DNA from: Hanleya hanleyi
Lineage: Eukaryota > Mollusca > Polyplacophora > Lepidopleurida > Hanleyidae
Length of the DNA stretch: 64,000 nucleotides
Assembly (NCBI GenBank): GCA_036873755.1
Contig: JAVTVY010039322.1
Span: 104,104 to 168,103 of the forward strand
Direction of reading: 5' to 3'
The first letter of the stretch is position 1, and every line of letters begins with the position of its first letter. The position numbers were made by a program, and so were the translations under genes. Below, piece by piece: positions 31,109 to 44,870 of this stretch. The notes under the pieces are model-generated. The model was not told the DNA's origin and did not search any database. It was given only the letters and a program-made list of their open reading frames with translations.

Positions 31109-33771
31109 ATCGACTAAAAACCACTCACAACCATAACCCCAGGACTGAATGTGCCCAAAAACCACAGGCGCTCCGACGAACGTAACTCACTCAAGCTTTC
31201 GTATTGTTAATAAATATATTTATACATTAGGTCTACATAAAGTATATACCTTCATGTACAAGTTACGCAGTCCACAAAGACCACAAGGCTAAACACCATT
31301 GTTGTCATTCATATGTCAATTATCACCTCATAATATGGACAATGAAAATCAATGGTAGCCTGGCTGATTTCTCTCATCATGATTGTGAATGAGCATGGGG
31401 CATTTCAAAGACAATGCATGTTTATTCTACCTTTATGTTTATATGTTTTAGACCGAAGAAGGTGAAAGCTTATTGCACTGGGCCTTACTTTCTCTGCAAG
31501 TCGCAAGGACATAAAGTAACTGATCAATCTAAATGAAATTATTATCTGCTCCCCCATTTGGATATATCGCTTGAAGGATCTAACAGGCTTGCAGAGAACG
31601 CTTCATAGTGCTTTGCAAGGAGCATTAATGACAGATAATGTTAGGTTGGCTCAGTCGACTTAGACGCCGCGCTGGCGGGGTGTCTTTTCATGTCGCCGCG
31701 GTCTCGACATTGTGGCATCATAATACGGGGTAGATACATGTATATAGACTGGTCTTCGGTGTACACATTGGGGTAAACGGACACGGTGAACCTATCCTCC
31801 CTCCTCGACTGCAAGTGGATTAGTCCAGATGAGACCAAGGTGTCATAATGCTATTAAATATTCATGGTATGGGCGCTCAGAACACCAGATTCAATTGAAA
31901 TACTAAGATCCTATATAGCGACATGTACGATTGGGGGGCATTGATAAGATATTAATTTATTAAGATTGAGTAACTGACCACTGTTATTGCATAAACAGAA
32001 ATTGGCAAAAAAATAAATAAAAACGAATTGGGCAAGACACCTAAGGAGAGTGATCACACAGATTCTTTTTTCATGAGAGAGATAATTAATTCCAGAAGAT
32101 AAACTATAAGTTTCTTCATAAAGAAAATATACTCTTCATCTCTTATATGTACTGCCATTTTTGGATGTAGAAAATTTGGAGCATTTGCCGGAAAATGGCG
32201 TGGAAATAGATCGGGCATGATATGATCGGGTGAGTGAACTGTAATATATGAATTCAGCATTTAATATTCGTCCATGTATTCATTTTGGTTACATTTACTC
32301 ACATACTATGCTGTAAATAAGGGCAATTTTCATGAAAACGTACAAACAACGATAAAGACAAATCTAAAATTTAATTTGTGCTCTTTGGCTACCAAAATGA
32401 AATTATTCAAGACCTTGTAGGCCACAAAGACTGTTTTCCTGTCAACAAAGCTAGAGTCACTGTAATTAACCCCCAAAAATGGATAGAAAAGTTTTTACCC
32501 ATTCTAGCACATGTTATTATCAGGTGGTGGTGAAGACATAATGGAAAAGTCATATTTGTAATGGTCAAGACATTGAATTCAAGGCCATTTTCTTTTAACT
32601 AACCAGTTAGTTTTATTTCCTTAATGCAAGTCATGCTGCCTTTTGCTAAACATTCTTTTGCTGTTTTTCAAGTTCCAAGACAATTTATAATCAGAATGTC
32701 ACTTCATTTTTCTCAATAACTGTGTTAGTTGGCAAAGAATTTTTTTAGTCCTTACCGTTATATTCCTGTCTTTACCGTTATGGCATTTTAGAAAGGTGGA
32801 GACAAGTTCGAATAATGGTAAAGACAGATTATGTCAGCATAAGGCAGGCTGAACTGGATTAGTGTGTCTTTCAGGGTGATTTTTGCAAAAATGCAAAAGG
32901 TACATATGGATCACTCTGCCTTATGACACACACACACACTTCTGACTGCCCTAGGAGTGTCAAAGTGACGCATACAGACTGTCTGACACCAGTCTGTGAC
33001 CTTGTAACGGTTTTGTCATACTTTAGAGCAATAAAATATTGTATTGTATTGTAACACTCTGCTTTGGCCAAAGCTAACCAAAACCACTTGATTGACTAAT
33101 CGAGATCATAAATACATTCGTCAAAGCCATTTACCAAGAGTGTGAGTGAATATGATTTAACGTCATATCCAACGGTATGAGTTATCACCTCCAGGTCCCT
33201 TCTCCCTCCATCTACCCGATTGCAATAGTAAGCTGGCAAAGAAATTGAAATCTGCATACCTGCAATACTGTCGGAACTGACTCGCATCTTCTTCCCCTGC
33301 TCCAGATGCCCAGCCTTCTAAACCAATTGAGCTCAGACATCTCTTCATTTCACCCTCTCCATCCTGTTGGCTCGTCGGACAAAGTGCTTCTACAAAACTC
33401 TGATCTGTAACAAGGAACGAAAAGTAAAAAAACAACTGATCCAAGAGCATGTATTGTATGTTACGGTAATGATCTAAAGACAGGAAAAGAGCACACTGTA
33501 TGCCATTTTGTCAAGTTGCCATTTCGTCCATTTGCCATTTTGTCCGTTGGCCATTTTGTCTGCTCTCCTGTTAAAGCATCGCAGGAGTTGCTTCTCAGCA
33601 GCTGCTTTGCAAAGAATCTGAGAACATCTGAACAGAATATTAGTAACTGGAATAGGAATGCATGAAGCATGGTATTTCAGATTGGGAGCGAGTGCGTTAA
33701 GTATATTTGGACGAGCGTGCCTGGTAGATTGGAGCGAGTACATGTAGATTGGAACGAGTAAACTTTGGTAA
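31109..33771. other. Intergenic, nothing recognised
   Basis: AT-rich with a short (ac)n tract near 32927 and 'gccattttgtc' repeats at 33500-33560. No coding region with domain or splice support. Confidence 0.4.
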
Positions 33772-34335
33772 AGGATATGTGACGACAATACGGGAATAAC
33801 TCCCTTGTGTGTGATGGTAATCAAGCTGATTTTTTTTCAATCCAAAACCTGCCAAATCAGATTTTTCTAGTAGTTTAGATACTGAAATATCAGTCTCGAA
33901 AAAATTGCGATGCTCCGTTGTATAAAAATGGAGATACGATTGATCAAAATGTGCTCCTCGGCCTGATTTGGTATTTTTGAGGCATTTACAGAAAGGATTT
34001 TCTCTTATAGCAAAAATATGACACCTCAAACCAAAATAATTTTGTCACACAATAAGTTTGTTTATTGGAAAGAACCCCGAATGGTTTTGGTTTGAGGTGT
34101 CATATTTTTGCTACAGCAGAAACCCTTCATGAAATGCCCCAAAATACCAAAAGCCCGGGAGCACATTTTGATCAATCATATCTCCATTTTTATGCAACTG
34201 AACATCTCAGTGTTTTCGAAGGGGATATTTCAGTGTGTGAACACCAAGACAAATCTTATATGGCAGGTCTTGGAGTGAAAAAAAATCGACTTTATCACCA
34301 TCACACACAAAGGAGTTTTTCGTATGTAAACGTCA
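33772..34335. mobile_element. Foldback/MITE-like inverted repeat
   Basis: 33772-34045 and 34062-34335 are reverse complements at roughly 80%. Shared blocks are 'ggtttgaggtgtcatatttt', 'gagcacattttgatcaatc' and 'ccatcacacacaa'. The loop is about 15 bp. No coding potential beyond mirrored short frames. Confidence 0.8.
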
Positions 34336-35149
34336 CATGTCCTTTGACTGAGTTGGTGAGCAAAAAGAGTGAATTAGTCAGGTAACTGGAGTGAGTTGAT
34401 TAGGTAATTGGAGTGAGTTATTGCAGTGACATCAGTGTTGAGAATCAGTTTCCCGAAGAATTTCTCATCTACAAAATATATTGAGAGGTTTTCTTTTTGC
34501 CTCACTTGATTATTCTAGGCGAAATTCAGTTTGGATTTTAGAGCCTCCATGCACATGTATCACCAGCCTCAAAAAGCTGTGTACCTCATTACAACGCTAA
34601 AGTTGGGGACAAAATATTGACCGCACTGTAGGTGAGTAGCACAGTGACTGTGCTATACCGAAACCTGCATTATAATGAACCGTGTTATAATGAGGGACAA
34701 GTATATATATCAATCCTTGGCAAGAATCTCGGGTCAGTGTATAGGTGATAAGAATTGGATTAAGGCCACAGTTGCCTGGCTTGTGGAACATTGGATGATA
34801 GATGTCTAAGTATATTTTAAATAAATTATGAAAATTAATAAATGTATATATTTTTTCAAATAATTTTTTTTTATATTTTTCGTATGTTTTTCTCTTTCAC
34901 CTTTGACTCAAATAAAGTCATCCTCTTTGATGTCAAGCCGAGTTACTACAGCTTTGTATAATTTCTTACCTGGCCTCTATGACGTAGAAATGGAGACAAG
35001 TTGGGAATAGAACCGCTCAACACGGTCGTTTGAAATAAAAGAACGAATGCCAGTAATATACAGAGCGTAAATTCATCCGGTTGTTTTTTTTTTACAAACG
35101 GCAAATTTTGTCGCAAAAAGTGCGCGCCCGGAGTTATCTGCCCCTGATA
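34336..35149. other. Intergenic, AT-rich, no gene seen
   Basis: 'ggagtgagttgattaggta' short repeats near 34385; otherwise featureless. Confidence 0.4.
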
Positions 35150-35510
35150 GCCGTGGACCAATATTGGTCCTATTGGGTCGTGTGAGGTATCAAAGTGAAA
35201 TATTCGTGGGGGACAATCCGACTGCATGGGTGTGGAGTGGAAGTAAGGCTATGGCGCGCATGCGAGGGCAGGGAACTGAGAGAAAAGGGCACTGGAATAG
35301 ACGTTTTGGGGGCGAGGTGGACCAATATTGGTCCGAATGGGTCGTGTGAGGTATCCATGTGAAGCACTCCACGAGGTCGATCAAGTCATGGGTGGATGCA
35401 TGTAAAACTTTCCTCGTAAAAGATCCGAAAACACGGACTTTACCCCCAAAAGATGGAAACCCCTATCAACCAGGACTAGAGGGGCTAATATCGGTTTCCA
35501 GCGGATCGTG
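35150..35510 (-). repeat. Arm fragment of the inverted-repeat family
   Basis: Two 'gggtcgtgtgaggtatc' units (35175, 35339) with a gcgcgcatgcg motif, followed by 'acacggactttacc' and 'aggggctaatatcgg'. The first part is as at the left end of the 10 kb element, the second as at 42700-42980. Confidence 0.65.
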
Positions 35511-35584
35511 ACCTGCCGAGAGGTACAGCCCGTGTGAGGAGGAGGAGGAGGAGGAGGAGGAGGACGAGGAGGACGAGGAGAAGG

Positions 35585-37875
35585 ATTGGAGAGGAGGAGT
35601 TAGGAGGAAGAGAGGAGGAGGAGTGGTGAAGAGTGAGTGAGGCGTCCCCAACGCCCGTCTTAACGCAGTGACACCCTAACGCTGGTGAGTGAGTGAGTGA
35701 GTGAGTGAGTGTGGCGGTGGATGTTAGTGGTGGTGGCGGTGGTGATGCCAATTCTGAGCGCCCGTCTTAACGCAGTGACATCCTAACTCCCATACCATAC
35801 CTAGTCCCATAATGTCTTATCGCCATGTTGCAAACAGATGAGAAAGAAAGATCAACACGTTCACAAGTTTTCATATAGTTTATTCTCCCCTCCATCACAT
35901 CATACCCAAGCTGGGGGGGGGGGGGGGGGCTCGTTGGGAATGTTCACAATTCTCGTGGGCTCTTGTCCAATCAGTAACTACCATTTTCATGTTGTATCTC
36001 TTATATTCGTTCTTGTCTGTTATTTGTATTCTCGGCTGTTTTCGTCCAATCAGAAGCCGTCATTTGGTGTTGCTTTAACCTTCGACCATGTTCGCTTTTG
36101 TCCGTTGGAAGTATCTCTAATCATTTGAACGTCAGCTGTGCACGTCTTTATAGTACGCTTGCTTTTATAAACGTAAGACAGTAACGCCCGCCAACGCCTA
36201 GCGTAATGCTTCAACGGCCTGGTTAATTAACCCGGAAGCTCTGAAGGGTCTACATATCCCGAGAAATTGACACTAATTCCTCGAAATGCAGTGACACTCG
36301 TCAACACCCGTATCAATGCCGTATCGCCCTATCTTAACGCCTTTAACATCCTATCAACGCCTTAACTCCTTATCTCAACCCTTAACGCCCTATGTTAACG
36401 CCCGTATCAACGCCCTAATGCCCTACCGTAACGCTTTAACGCCCTATAGTAACGCCTTAACGCATTTCAACCATCCGAACACACACATGCTTTGACCATT
36501 GGTCCTTGACCCTTGATGAAAGTGACATCATCACCGGAAGTGACGTCATCATTGGAAGTGACTTCTTCGCGCGCATGTCCTCTCATTGAGCGGTAGTCCT
36601 GCACCCTATTTCAAATGACGACATCGTTGGAAGTGACATCATCGCCGGAAGTGACCTTATCGCAGGCATGCTCACGTCCCTGGTGGTACAACCTGTACAC
36701 TATAGCCCGTAGGGCATGGGATACCCAGAGTGCAGGTGTACCACGAGGGGCATGCGCATGCGTACGATGACTTCCGGCGACGACGTCACTTCCGGCGATG
36801 AAGTCACTTCCGACGATGACGTCATTTGGAACAGGGTGCGGGACTTCCGCTCAGTGACCGAACATGCGGGCGAAGACGCCACTTCCGGTGATGACGTCAC
36901 TTCCCGTGATGACGTCACTTTCATCAAGGTTCAAGAACCAATGGTCAAAGCATGTGTGTGTGATTGGATGGTTACGGTAGGGCATTAAAGCGTTATGATA
37001 GGGCGTTAAGCGTTACGATAGGGCGCTAGGGGGTTAAGATAAGGCGTTGATACGGGCGTTAAGATAGGGCGTTAAGGGGTTGAGATAAGGCGTTAAGGCG
37101 TTGATAGGACGTTAAAGGCGTTAAGATAGGGCGTTACGGCGTTGAGACGGGTGTTGACGGGCTTCACTGCATTTCGAGAAATTAGTTTCAATTCCAGAGA
37201 ATATCTAGACCCATCAGAGCTTCCGGTTAATTCAACAGGGCGTTGAAGCGTTAAGCAAAACGTTGGCGAGCATTACTGTGTTACGTTCATAAAAGCAAGC
37301 GTATTCCAAAGGCGTGTACGGCTGACGTTCATATGATTAGGGATACTTCCAACGGACAAAAACGAACATGGCCGAATCAAAAGGCGGCTTCTGATTGGAC
37401 AAAAACAGCCGAGAATACAAATAACAGACAAGAACGAATATGACATATACAACATGAAATGGTGGTTTCTGACTGGTCAAGAGCCTACGAGAATTGTAAA
37501 CATACCGAACGCGGCTCCACAGCTTGGGTATGATGTGATGGAGGTGAGAATAAACTGTATGAAAACTTGTGAACGTGTTGATTTTTCTTCCTCTCAACTG
37601 TCTGTATCACAGTGATAAGACATTATGGGACTAGGTATAGAAGGTGTTAGGGCGTTAGGACGTCACTGCGTTAAGACTGGCGCTCAGCAGTGCCATCACC
37701 ACCACCACCGCCACCACCACAAATATCCATCCCACTCACTCACTCACTCACTCACTCACTCACTCACCAGTGTTAGGGAGTCTCTGCGTTGAGGCGGGCG
37801 TTAGGCACGCCTCACTCACTCACTCCTCCTCCTCGTCACTCCTCCTCACCACTCCTCACTCCTCCTCTTCACCAC
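35585..37875. mobile_element. Second inverted-repeat element, 2.3 kb
   Basis: Mirror-symmetric about 36705. The outer GGA/TCC-rich minisatellites, the 'agtttattctcccc' block, 'aacgcc/ggcgtt' minisatellites and the inner CRE/ETS cluster occur in reverse order on each side. The 35860-36110 block is homologous to 21720-21960 of the 10 kb element, including the polyA-like AATAAA and 'gtccaatcagaag' segments. The ~288-codon frame is absent, its place being taken by a minisatellite. It looks like a shorter, non-autonomous relative. Confidence 0.78.
36510..36935. promoter_or_regulatory. Cluster of CRE-like and ETS-like motifs at the element centre
   Basis: Repeated modules of the type acttccggtgatgacgtcac occur at least eight times around the palindrome centre, mirrored left and right. 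TGACGTCA is the CREB/ATF site and CTTCCGG the ETS core. Whether they drive transcription is not shown by the sequence. Confidence 0.5.
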
Positions 37876-40800
37876 TACTAATGCCTAACTTTCCAAACGC
37901 CATTCGTTCATTACTACTCAAGTGGACCAAACTTCGGAATATTTACGCTACAAATATCTAAACATCTATAGGAAAGAAATTCATTCTTCGCAGCAAAAAA
38001 CGGCTTTTTCAACTTCTAGCCACATCGCTGGGCAATCTTTGTTCCGCCAACATTTTATGGGCCGGGCTATACAATATGATCCGCGACGGTTAGTCGAAAT
38101 TATCCCCAAAAGTTACCTCCCGCCCACTGGATTATCTGCCCCTGACATACTATCTGCCCGTCATACTACGCGCATTCTCCGCGACGATTGCGGTCAATTG
38201 CGCTGCACTTCTGCCTTCTCTAACTACTGTGCCCTAACTGTGCCCTATTTCTCATCTCCTCCACCCTGCTGCACCTTCAGGAATGCGCACTAGAATCTGG
38301 GGATAGGGCGCGCGCCCCAACTGCACCTAATTAAACTTAATAGCTCGTTTATCATCACCGTCCGCCCCTCATGTTTTCGCCGCACCGAACATTGTTTTAT
38401 TTTTCTGCAATGTCTAGGACAAGTTCTTTGAAGCGATGTGTACCAACAAGGATGAACTTTCAGTCAGAATTCAGATTCGCAAGAGGATCCATGGCCATTG
38501 ACCTCAATCACCATCCTACTTTTATCGTGAAAGGTTGGCAGTTACTTGCCGACGAGCGGTGGTTCTCTCCGGGTACTCCGGTTTCCTCCACCAACCAAAC
38601 TGACTGTCACCATATGAGTGAAAAAACCCTGAGTGTACATTAAGCCAAACCCCCCCCCCCCATCTACTTTTATCACATAGTCTACTTATCTTCATCCGCC
38701 ATCCAGCATTGATGAATATTCATGCTAGATCGTGTTAGTAATTTCACAACGGGATTCCTGAACTCTGTGAACAATTCTGTGGGAAGCGATAAAAATCGGA
38801 CCAGGTTGCAAGAAATCGGCTAGGTGTGCGGCAACTTTGTACTCACGTGAGTCGGACGTATCAAAATGATTTGATTTCTCGCGAATGAGTGGTGAGCAAT
38901 CGAGTTGATCGCAAAGATGTGTGGCAACTCCCGACTGAATCTCACAGGAAAAGAGCTCTCTTTAACTAATAAACTAGCGCCAACGAATATTGTCACATGA
39001 TCCGTTTCATTTCTTGATCCTTACGACAACGTCGCGAGGATGTGCAGCAAAAACTTTTCTGCTGACGACTTCGGGAGTAACTGTGCAGTAGTTGCTTCCG
39101 ACAGAATCATCCCTAAGATTGGACAAAACATTCTGTTTACATACATTTTAACTGACAATTTTCTGATTGAACTCTGCTTTTCAGAAATGCAGCTTTGTTG
39201 AAAATAGTTTCACACCCAATCTACTTTGTATATCATATATAGTTTTAGGGTCCACCCCGGCCAAATTGCTGACCTACGAAATGGGCCTCCCTTTATCATG
39301 ATTTTTCAAAATATTTATAAGAAAGTAAACATCTGCTATATCAGGTGTCTCACCTGGATACCATGTGTTTTTCTCCCCAGCAGATTTAGCTGCCTTTAAA
39401 TTCAACAGTTTGGGTGTTATATAGTCGAGTTAAATTCAAGTCTGCATGGTTGACTATAAGGTCGAGTTACTGTACTAAAGGCAAATTCAACAGTCTGGTT
39501 GGCTATATGGTCGAGTTGTTGTACTAAAGACAAAGCGAATCCAAGTCACTGCATCCCCTTAATTGTCTGGAAATTCACAAACTATACAGTCGAGTTAAAT
39601 TTAACAGTCGGGTTGACTATATGGTCGAGTTACTGTACTAAGGACAAAGCCCATTCAAATCACTGCATCCCCTTAACCCTACCTGGCTGGGGGGGGTAGC
39701 CCCCCTCTCCCCATCAAACTTTCTGCGCTATCTCCCAAACGACAAAAAATGATGAGCTGAAACTCCATGACTTTCTGTGCTATCTCTGAAACGACAAACA
39801 ATGGAGAGGTGAAACTCCTTGACATACAGTGTATTAGGGTCATTTTGAGTCTATTTGCATACCCCCGAGCAGAGGATCATGGGTAAATTCAAGATGGCGG
39901 CCACACGGGGTACCAGAAAAGTGATGTTTTTGTAATATTTCTTCAAAATTTCTGCTTTTCCGCGATGAAAAGTGAGCAAAAACTATTTTATTTCACATCA
40001 CATTAATATTTACTAATTTATCATGCAGTTATGTGATCATCGACCAAAAAATGTCTTATTTGAAAATGGATTCAGTGAGAATACTCGATGGTATAGTGCT
40101 CGTCAGTGTTCTTTTCATCAAGGAACCAACATTTTGTTGTAGTGGAGTTATTCACTCAAGACATGTGGAAGCCCACTTCAGGGCAAATATTTACCAAATA
40201 AAAATAAGAGCCAAATTGACTTCAATATACGCCAGCACATGACATCGTCACAAAATATCAGAAGGGGTGCCCCCATTTTCGAGGCCCAGGAGGCACTATG
40301 TGGCCCATTAGGTGTCCGGGGTCATTTTGGGCCTACGAATAGCAATTTTACCCTAACGATTTTTAATACATCGTACACATGTATATTCGCTCTCATCTAG
40401 GGCAGAAGCCTACAGATTTCCGCACTCATAGTGCTGGCAAAAGTCTAGCGAGAAATGCGAAATTATCCAAGATGGCCGCCATAATGACGTTACAGCTACC
40501 TCAGAACCAAAAATGGTCAATTTTTGACGAATTTCCGATTAGAAATTTTGAGAAAAAAAATTCGTGTTAAGAATACAGTAAATATTAGAAAATAATCGAA
40601 TTTGACCGACTCAGATGGCACGGCAGCCCCTGACTGACCGTTGCCAAACTGGGTAAAGTTGGACCAGATCCTTATTTATGCAAAAAATTCGTTGGGGCTA
40701 CCATACAATGCAGCCCGTGACTGGACTACTGAAATGTGTAATTCTAATATAGCTTCAGACTTCCGTCTACACATTTTTGAATATTTTAGTCGGAATTCCT

Positions 40801-42479
40801 GCTGGTAGAGATGAATTGGCGGCGCCAATTCGGAAACTATGGCCGATTAAAGAGGGTCAAAGCCGAGTAAAGAGATTCAGTTTTTACATGAGCTGAGAAA
40901 TAGGCAACTGTAACGGGCGCGCCTTCTGGAAATTGGAACAGGGGGCCCGCCATCGAATGTGAAATATATACCGAAAATAAGCACAGATTGCTCGAACTGG
41001 ACAATATCTAATGCTATCAGTACACGATGATGAAAAATAAATGAACTGGTGTATGGGAGATGCTATGTTTGAAATTGCGGATAACAATGTTCATGCCTTG
41101 TAACGGGCCAGATAGATCGGAGAAAGAGACATCGTCGTATTCAAGATATTGCTATTGCTGTCTTGTTCTGAACGAACTGTCAATTCACTGACACGCAAAA
41201 ATGCGTGATATGCTACCAAGAACATTGCTCGCAAAAGAATTACATGGATATCGTGTGGGGTATAGCATCAATTATCTTATGGAGGATATCCTCAGTTATG
41301 TGCAGCCAGATATCCGACGGACCATGTAATTTTGACATGCCCGTAACTAGCTTTTTGGCAAGGAATAAGCTGTACAGGGTGGATACTTGTGGAAGTGCAA
41401 GAATGCTTTGAAGGAAACCAACTGTGTCAATGAGACGGGGAATGTTTTAGTGGTACACTGACCATTGTTATCTACTGGATGTAGGATTGGATTCTTGTTC
41501 TTTTCGTACTAAATACAGTCTCTGAATACATGTATATTAACAGGTTCTGCACTGTGGTCTATATACTTACAACACAGGAAAACACTATATGGGAGAGGCC
41601 ATCCCTCACCCGCTGAATCCGGTCTAAATTATCTCTGTCACTCCCTGATCAGTATCTTTCGAATTGTGTTTGTATTGTGAACTGAAACTAGTAATAAACG
41701 TCTCAGTTTTTTAAATGTTCGCCTAGTTCAAATTTTATAGCATTTTAACTAAACTGAATTGACATAAATCGATTATCTTACAACTTCCTGCATTAAAAGA
41801 TGAATAATTCAAAACTAAGCCCAACTTATAAAAACTGAGAGGCCAGCGACTAGATCGCAACGTAAATAGCAGCCCGGTAAAATTTTACAAGCATAGCCTG
41901 AATACTTGTCGGGAAATATTAGGTGAACACTTGAATTTTGGCAAAAAAAACCGAAATGCTAGAAATCTGGCAAAAACCGTCCGGCTATACATTTGAAGGG
42001 AATAATTCTACTATTTCTCTAATAAATTCTGTTACAAAATACATTTTGCAACCTACCACAGAGAACTTACTCATTCCAGATATCTTTTGTACAAAACGTA
42101 TTCATTATAGTGGTTTAACTCCGATTTAAACTTAGAAAAATTTGTTAGATTGGAAAATTTTCACACCTGGGTTGAACGCTGCATGACGGGTGTCTGAGCA
42201 AACTGTCACTGCTTGAGTACTCGTCACAGCTCTATGCAAAACAACTGGTCTGGTCATTCCATGTGGGCAATTGGAGCACAATACACCTCCGCGCATTCAT
42301 TAACGCCAGTAGTATACAAAAGACCGATAGAGTCCTATTGAGCTTTGACCTCTGTGGAGGTCATGTGGAGGTCATGTGGAGGTGGGGAGGTCAATGAGTG
42401 CACTTGAGCATGTACTGACCTGTATCATCTCATCCAGTCCATCATCTGACCTTAGATAATGTTTAGACATGTTAGGGAT
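37876..42479. other. Intergenic with minor repeats, no gene supported
   Basis: 39400-39680 holds three copies of a 'tatatggtcgagttactgta' unit. 'aagatggcggcc' occurs near 39890 and 40470. Open frames at 37922-38293 and 38371-38643 have no recognisable domains or splice context. Confidence 0.4.
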
Positions 42480-43015
42480 TCCTCCGCGGTGATGCGGTTT
42501 GGCGGTGATGCGGTCGTGGTGAGAAGCTTCCGCGGACAGAAAGTAGTCCCAAATACGTGGGTTTTCGTGAGAATGTCCAGCAATCTCCAGGGGCGATAGA
42601 GTCCCCTAGTAGATCGATTGGGTCGAGTGAGGTGTCAAAGTGAAGCACTCCTCCAGGGCCATCATGGGTGGCTGTATGTAAAATTAGGATTTGTCCCGAA
42701 AATATGAAAACCGGAACACGGACTTTACGCCTAAAATAGGAAAAAAACCCCTATCAGCCCTATCCAAAAGGGCTAATATCGGTCCCCGGGCTTATCGGGG
42801 TCTGCCTATCAAATCATGTGTGGGTGCATGTAAAATCAGGATTCTTCCCGAAAATATAAGGAACGGAACACGGACTTTACCCCTAAAATAGGGGAAAACT
42901 ACTACCAACCCTGTCTAGTGGAGGCTAATATAGGTCCCCGGACTTATCGTGGCCTGCTGAGAGAGGAAGGGTGGGGGAGTGGGTGTATGTAAATTTAGGA
43001 TTTGTTCCGAAAATA
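42480..43015 (+). repeat. Arm fragment of the inverted-repeat family (left-arm type)
   Basis: 'cctccgcggtgatgcggt' and 'gattgggtcgagtgaggtgt' follow the order of 19316-19440. Tandem 'acggactttacccctaaaat' / 'cccgggcttatcgggg' units come next and continue at 44870 after a nested insertion. Confidence 0.7.
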
Positions 43016-44870
43016 TAACAAGAGCCCAAAGGGCTTCAATATACGCCCGTATATCTGGAATTACATTGGTCCAAATTTCAAGGTTGTTTAATGGCCTTGA
43101 TTCCAATTGGTAGCTAGCAATCCGGAAAAAGGTCTACAATTTTGTGCTTCTGAGAATGTAACATATCACATCTAAAATTGAATGATAAACTAAAATGAGC
43201 TTAACTCTTGGAAACTAGGTGACCTTGGAGCAAGAACCGAAAGCTCACATATCCCACCATGAAATCGACAATAGTCAAACACAAGAAAATAGTACTTTTC
43301 CTGCAAATGGATTTCTTTCAGACGAGAGAATTTTTCATGAAGGAAGAAGAAAGTGATGAAGTAAACCTTTGTTCTTGAGTTGATAAACGGGTATGAAGTT
43401 CATAAAGGACCCCTCTCCACGTTAAACTAGTAAATGTATGGTTTCTATTTCACAACAGTTTAACTAAATGTAGCTGTTTCAAACATGGGAGACAACTCCA
43501 CAGGACAAATGCCATATACATGTAGGGGAGAGAACTCTGAATATTCCAACCTAACACATATAGTCAGCTAAACTTGATTCAATTCTGGGAGACTGTGACC
43601 TTGACATTTGACAAATTGATGTATGTCTCCTCTTCGCCATGCGAGTAAGGTATCTGATACCATTCCATACCTTGAAACTAGAGATATCGCATGGATGAAT
43701 GGACAGAACGCAACATCGCATTACATGACCTCGTCTTCGACAGGCATATGAAAATGTGACTTAATGATTTCCTGATTTTGGGGTCACAGTGACCTTGACC
43801 TTTGACCTTGACCTAAACTTTGGTGCATGACACATCGTCTTCCGTCAATGTATCAATGGACACAAAAAAATCACGATTTTTATGAATTTCATGATTTTGG
43901 GGGTCACCGTGATATTCGGCCTTGACCTATATTTTGGTATGTGACACATCATGTCCCCGTAATGTATCTACTGACACAAAAAAAAGTACTTTTCAAAGAT
44001 TTCTTGATTCTGGAGTCACAGTGACCTTGACCTAAATTTTGGTACATGACAAACCATCTCCCCGTAATTTCTCAATGGACACAAAAATTCAAGATTTTTA
44101 ACAATTTCACGATTTTGGGGTCACAGTGACCTTGCCATTTGACCTTGACCTACATTTTAATATTTGACAAATTGAGTCTCCCTAATGTATCTACTGACAC
44201 AAACAAATGTTATTTTTAATAATTTACTGATTTTTGGGTCACAATGACCTTTGACCTTCGACCTTGACCTATATTTTGATATGCAACACTTCATTTCCCC
44301 CTATTGAATCCACTCACAAAAAATTATAAATTTATGATTTCCTGATTTTTCATTCACACTGACCTTTGCCCTCTGACCTCGACCTACATTTGGCATGCAA
44401 CACATCGTTTCTCCCTAGGGCATCCACTCGCCAAAAATTATAACAGTAGATGGAAAACTATCAATGATCAATGATTTCCTGATTTTTAGGCAACAGTGAC
44501 CTTTGACCTCTGACCTCGACCTGAATTTCGGTACGCGACACATCTTCTCCACCTGATGTATCCATTCACAAAAAATTGCAACGCTGGATAGAAAACATCC
44601 AGAGATATAGACCGGACACGAACACTTCACTGATTTCCTGTTTTTCAGGCCAGTGACCTTTGACCTCTGACCGCGACCTTCATTTTTGTACGCGACACAT
44701 CGTCTCTCCGTAGGGTATCCACTCACCAAAAATTGGAACCGTAAATAGAAAACTGTTTCAGATATAGACCGGACACGGGGGACGGACAGACGGACGGACG
44801 GATGGACGGACAGACGGACGGTAACCGCCATCATATAATACGTCCGCCTTTTTGGCGGGCGTATAAAAAG
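43016..44870. mobile_element. Nested 1.85 kb repeat element with ~125 bp internal units
   Basis: Splits the flanking repeat, whose sequence stops at 'gaaaatataa' and resumes at 'aaagcggaaaacggac'. Ends carry 'aatatacgcccg' and 'cgggcgtata', a short inverted pair. The interior has about nine units 'cacagtgaccttgaccttt'...'cgattttggggtcac' at ~125 bp spacing, then a GGACGGAC tail. No ORF of note. Confidence 0.72.
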
